A DNA stretch of 64,000 nucleotides from Pseudomonas syringae (GTDB lineage: Bacteria > Pseudomonadota > Gammaproteobacteria > Pseudomonadales > Pseudomonadaceae). The notes beneath the pieces were generated by a model that was not told the DNA's origin, ran no database searches, and was given only the letters and a program-made list of their open reading frames with translations. The DNA lies in contig NZ_LGSI01000020.1 in the NCBI RefSeq assembly GCF_001698815.1, forward strand, positions 257,483 to 321,482, read 5' to 3'. The stretch's first letter is position 1, and each line of letters opens with the position of its first letter. Shown piece after piece: positions 62,657-64,000 of the stretch. Made by a program: the position numbers and the translations under genes.

Positions 62657-63931
62657 ATGAGCAGTCCTCAATCGAAGCTACAAATAGCCATCGTTGGCGG
62701 TGGTATCGCAGGCGTGGCCCTGGCACTGGATCTGTGTCGCCACGCCCATCTCGACATCCTGCTATTCGAAGCGGCGCCTGCATTTGGCGAGGTCGGGGCG
62801 GGGGTCTCATTTGGTGCCAACGCCGTTCGTGCAATCGAAGGGTTGGGCATTGGCAAACCCTATCAACTCATTGCTGACCGCACTCCACAACCCTGGCAGG
62901 ACATCTGGTTTGAATGGCGTCGTGGCGCAGATGCGGGTTATCTGGGAGCCAGTATCGCGCCGGGCGTTGGCCAGTCATCCGTTCATAGAGCCGATTTTCT
63001 GGAGGCCTTGGCGCAGCAGTTGCCAGCTGGAATCGCTTGTTTTGACAAGCGTGCGCTGAAGGTCGAAGAAACAGCTGAGCGGGTTCGGGTTCACTTTACC
63101 GACGGAACCGAACACGAGTGTGACCTGCTGATCGCCGCAGACGGTATCAAGTCCTCGATTCGCGATTATGTTCTGCAAGGCTTGGGGCATCCCGCCGTAG
63201 TTCCTCGATTCAGTGGCACGTGCGCTTATCGTGGAATGATTGATAGCGAAACACTGCGTGCGGCTTATCGCGCAGCCGATATCGACGAACATTTGATTAA
63301 CGTTCCGCAGATGTATCTGGGCCTTGACGGGCACATCCTCACATTCCCGGTCAAAAAAGGCCGGCTGATCAATGTCGTGGCCTTCGTCTCTGATCGCAGC
63401 TCCCAAGACCCGCAATGGCCCCAGGATAAACCCTGGGTAAAAAACACCACACAAGCCGAGATGCTCGATGCGTTTTCGAGCTGGGGCGACGCGGTTCGGG
63501 TCCTGCTCGAGTGCATTCCTGCGCCCACGCTCTGGGCCCTTCATGAGCTGGAAGAGCTGCCCGGCTATGTTCATGGTCGCGTGGGCCTGATCGGTGACGC
63601 AGCGCACGCCATGCTACCCCATCAAGGAGCTGGCGCTGGCCAAGGCCTCGAAGATGCCTGGTTGCTCGCCCGTTTATTGGCAGATCCTCAGGTCGATGCC
63701 GGGAATGTCAAACGTGTGCTCGAGGTTTACGACCAAGTGCGCAGGCCACGTGCGTGCCGGGTCCAGCGGACCTCGTGGGAAGCCGGCGAGCTGTATGAAT
63801 ATCGTGATCGTCAGGTCGGCGATGACCAGCCCCTTCTATCAACGACTCTGGCCAACCGGTTCGACTGGCTGTGGAACCACGACATGGAAATTGATCTGGC
63901 GAGCGCACGCGCTCAGCTCGGATGGCAATAA
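62657..63931 (+). CDS. nahG: Salicylate 1-monooxygenase (salicylate hydroxylase)
   Basis: A 424-residue flavin monooxygenase converting salicylate, O2 and NADH to catechol and CO2. FAD loop GGGIAG at 14-19, the DG motif CDLLIAADGIKSSIR, and the second FAD motif GLIGDAAHAMLPHQGAGAGQGLEDAW. Blocks such as VGAGVSFGANAVRAI, PQPWQDIWFEWRRG, APGVGQSSVHRADF and GHPAVVPRFSGTCAYRGM are close to NahG. ATG 62657 with AAGG upstream is preferred to 62612. Divergent from nahR. A catechol pathway is not inside the window. Confidence 0.9.
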   Translation: MSSPQSKLQIAIVGGGIAGVALALDLCRHAHLDILLFEAAPAFGEVGAGVSFGANAVRAIEGLGIGKPYQLIADRTPQPWQDIWFEWRRGADAGYLGASIAPGVGQSSVHRADFLEALAQQLPAGIACFDKRALKVEETAERVRVHFTDGTEHECDLLIAADGIKSSIRDYVLQGLGHPAVVPRFSGTCAYRGMIDSETLRAAYRAADIDEHLINVPQMYLGLDGHILTFPVKKGRLINVVAFVSDRSSQDPQWPQDKPWVKNTTQAEMLDAFSSWGDAVRVLLECIPAPTLWALHELEELPGYVHGRVGLIGDAAHAMLPHQGAGAGQGLEDAWLLARLLADPQVDAGNVKRVLEVYDQVRRPRACRVQRTSWEAGELYEYRDRQVGDDQPLLSTTLANRFDWLWNHDMEIDLASARAQLGWQ

Positions 63932-63997
63932 CGAGGCTGGGTTGCCCCCGTGCCGGATCAATTGCAGAAACATCAACAATAAAAAAGGAGCCACATC

Positions 63998-64000
63998 ATG
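63998..64000 (+). CDS. Start codon of the next gene (cut by window edge)
   Basis: AAAAAAGGAGCCACATC-ATG ends the window: a strong ribosome site and start codon 66 bases after the hydroxylase stop. It is probably co-transcribed with nahG; the product cannot be known here. Confidence 0.6.

Noticed and set aside
1-64000. tRNA or rRNA genes
   Set aside because: No cloverleaf with a TTCGA-type T-loop or rRNA sequence was noticed, though a covariance-model scan was not possible.

Overview
The window looks like a chromosomal segment of a fluorescent- or syringae-type Pseudomonas. This is inferred from the high GC content, an FNR/ANR-type regulator with matching palindromes, closely NahR/NahG-like genes, a HBM-type chemoreceptor and IS1182/IS3/IS66 debris. 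No rRNA, tRNA or CRISPR array was seen. Products are inferred from motifs and remembered family sequences; no database search was possible.

Left edge, 1-7.3 kb: an intact saccharopine-dehydrogenase-like gene and a serine hydrolase, followed by a decayed block. That block holds an aminotransferase with two compensating frameshifts, then an N-carbamoyl-amino-acid amidohydrolase (hyuC-like) pseudogene. The pseudogene is split by a 1.85-kb insertion at 3802-5653 that carries an Asp/Glu/hydantoin-racemase-like gene beside a broken IS1182-type transposase. A GntR regulator with an internal duplication follows.

Core catabolic island, 7.4-40 kb: almost every gene handles D-amino acids, N-blocked amino acids or their import. 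It contains a polar amino-acid ABC operon with a DUF1989 protein, a D-2-hydroxyacid dehydrogenase, an AEC carrier and a LysR regulator. Next comes a collinear run: D-carbamoylase, D-amino-acid transaminase, complete Dpp/Opp-type ABC importer and D-aminoacylase, followed by RidA (opposite strand) and a DadA-type dehydrogenase. Then come 5-oxoprolinase pxpA/pxpBC, an orphan binding protein, a ureohydrolase, a DapA-family aldolase, a two-headed GntR regulator, an atypical SDR and a second aminotransferase. A last tightly coupled operon combines an ABC importer, M20 deacylase, enolase-superfamily epimerase and a metal-less M24 hydrolase. It is preceded by an unusual protein with an unknown N-terminal domain fused to a CTP-synthase-type glutaminase domain. 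The logic is import, removal of the N-blocking group, racemisation/epimerisation, then transamination or oxidation.

Middle, 40-43.5 kb: a LysR regulator, a scar with an IS1182 fragment and a 169-bp MITE-like element, and an AraC regulator divergent from a PLP-dependent threonine-dehydratase-like enzyme.

Low-oxygen/stress cluster, 43.5-53.5 kb: BON protein, GNAT, P-type cation ATPase, three tandem-domain universal stress proteins, an FNR-type Fe-S regulator and a zinc alcohol dehydrogenase. Four ANR/FNR-like palindromes lie between these genes.

Right end, 53.5-64 kb: an MFS exporter, a gene graveyard (FAH-hydrolase fragment, AT-rich truncated membrane protein, IS3 and IS66 remnants, possible ICE ATPase fragment) around a HBM chemoreceptor, a LysR/cupin-lipoprotein pair, and a nahR/nahG salicylate module with a recognisable NahR-type site. 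The next gene only begins at the window edge.
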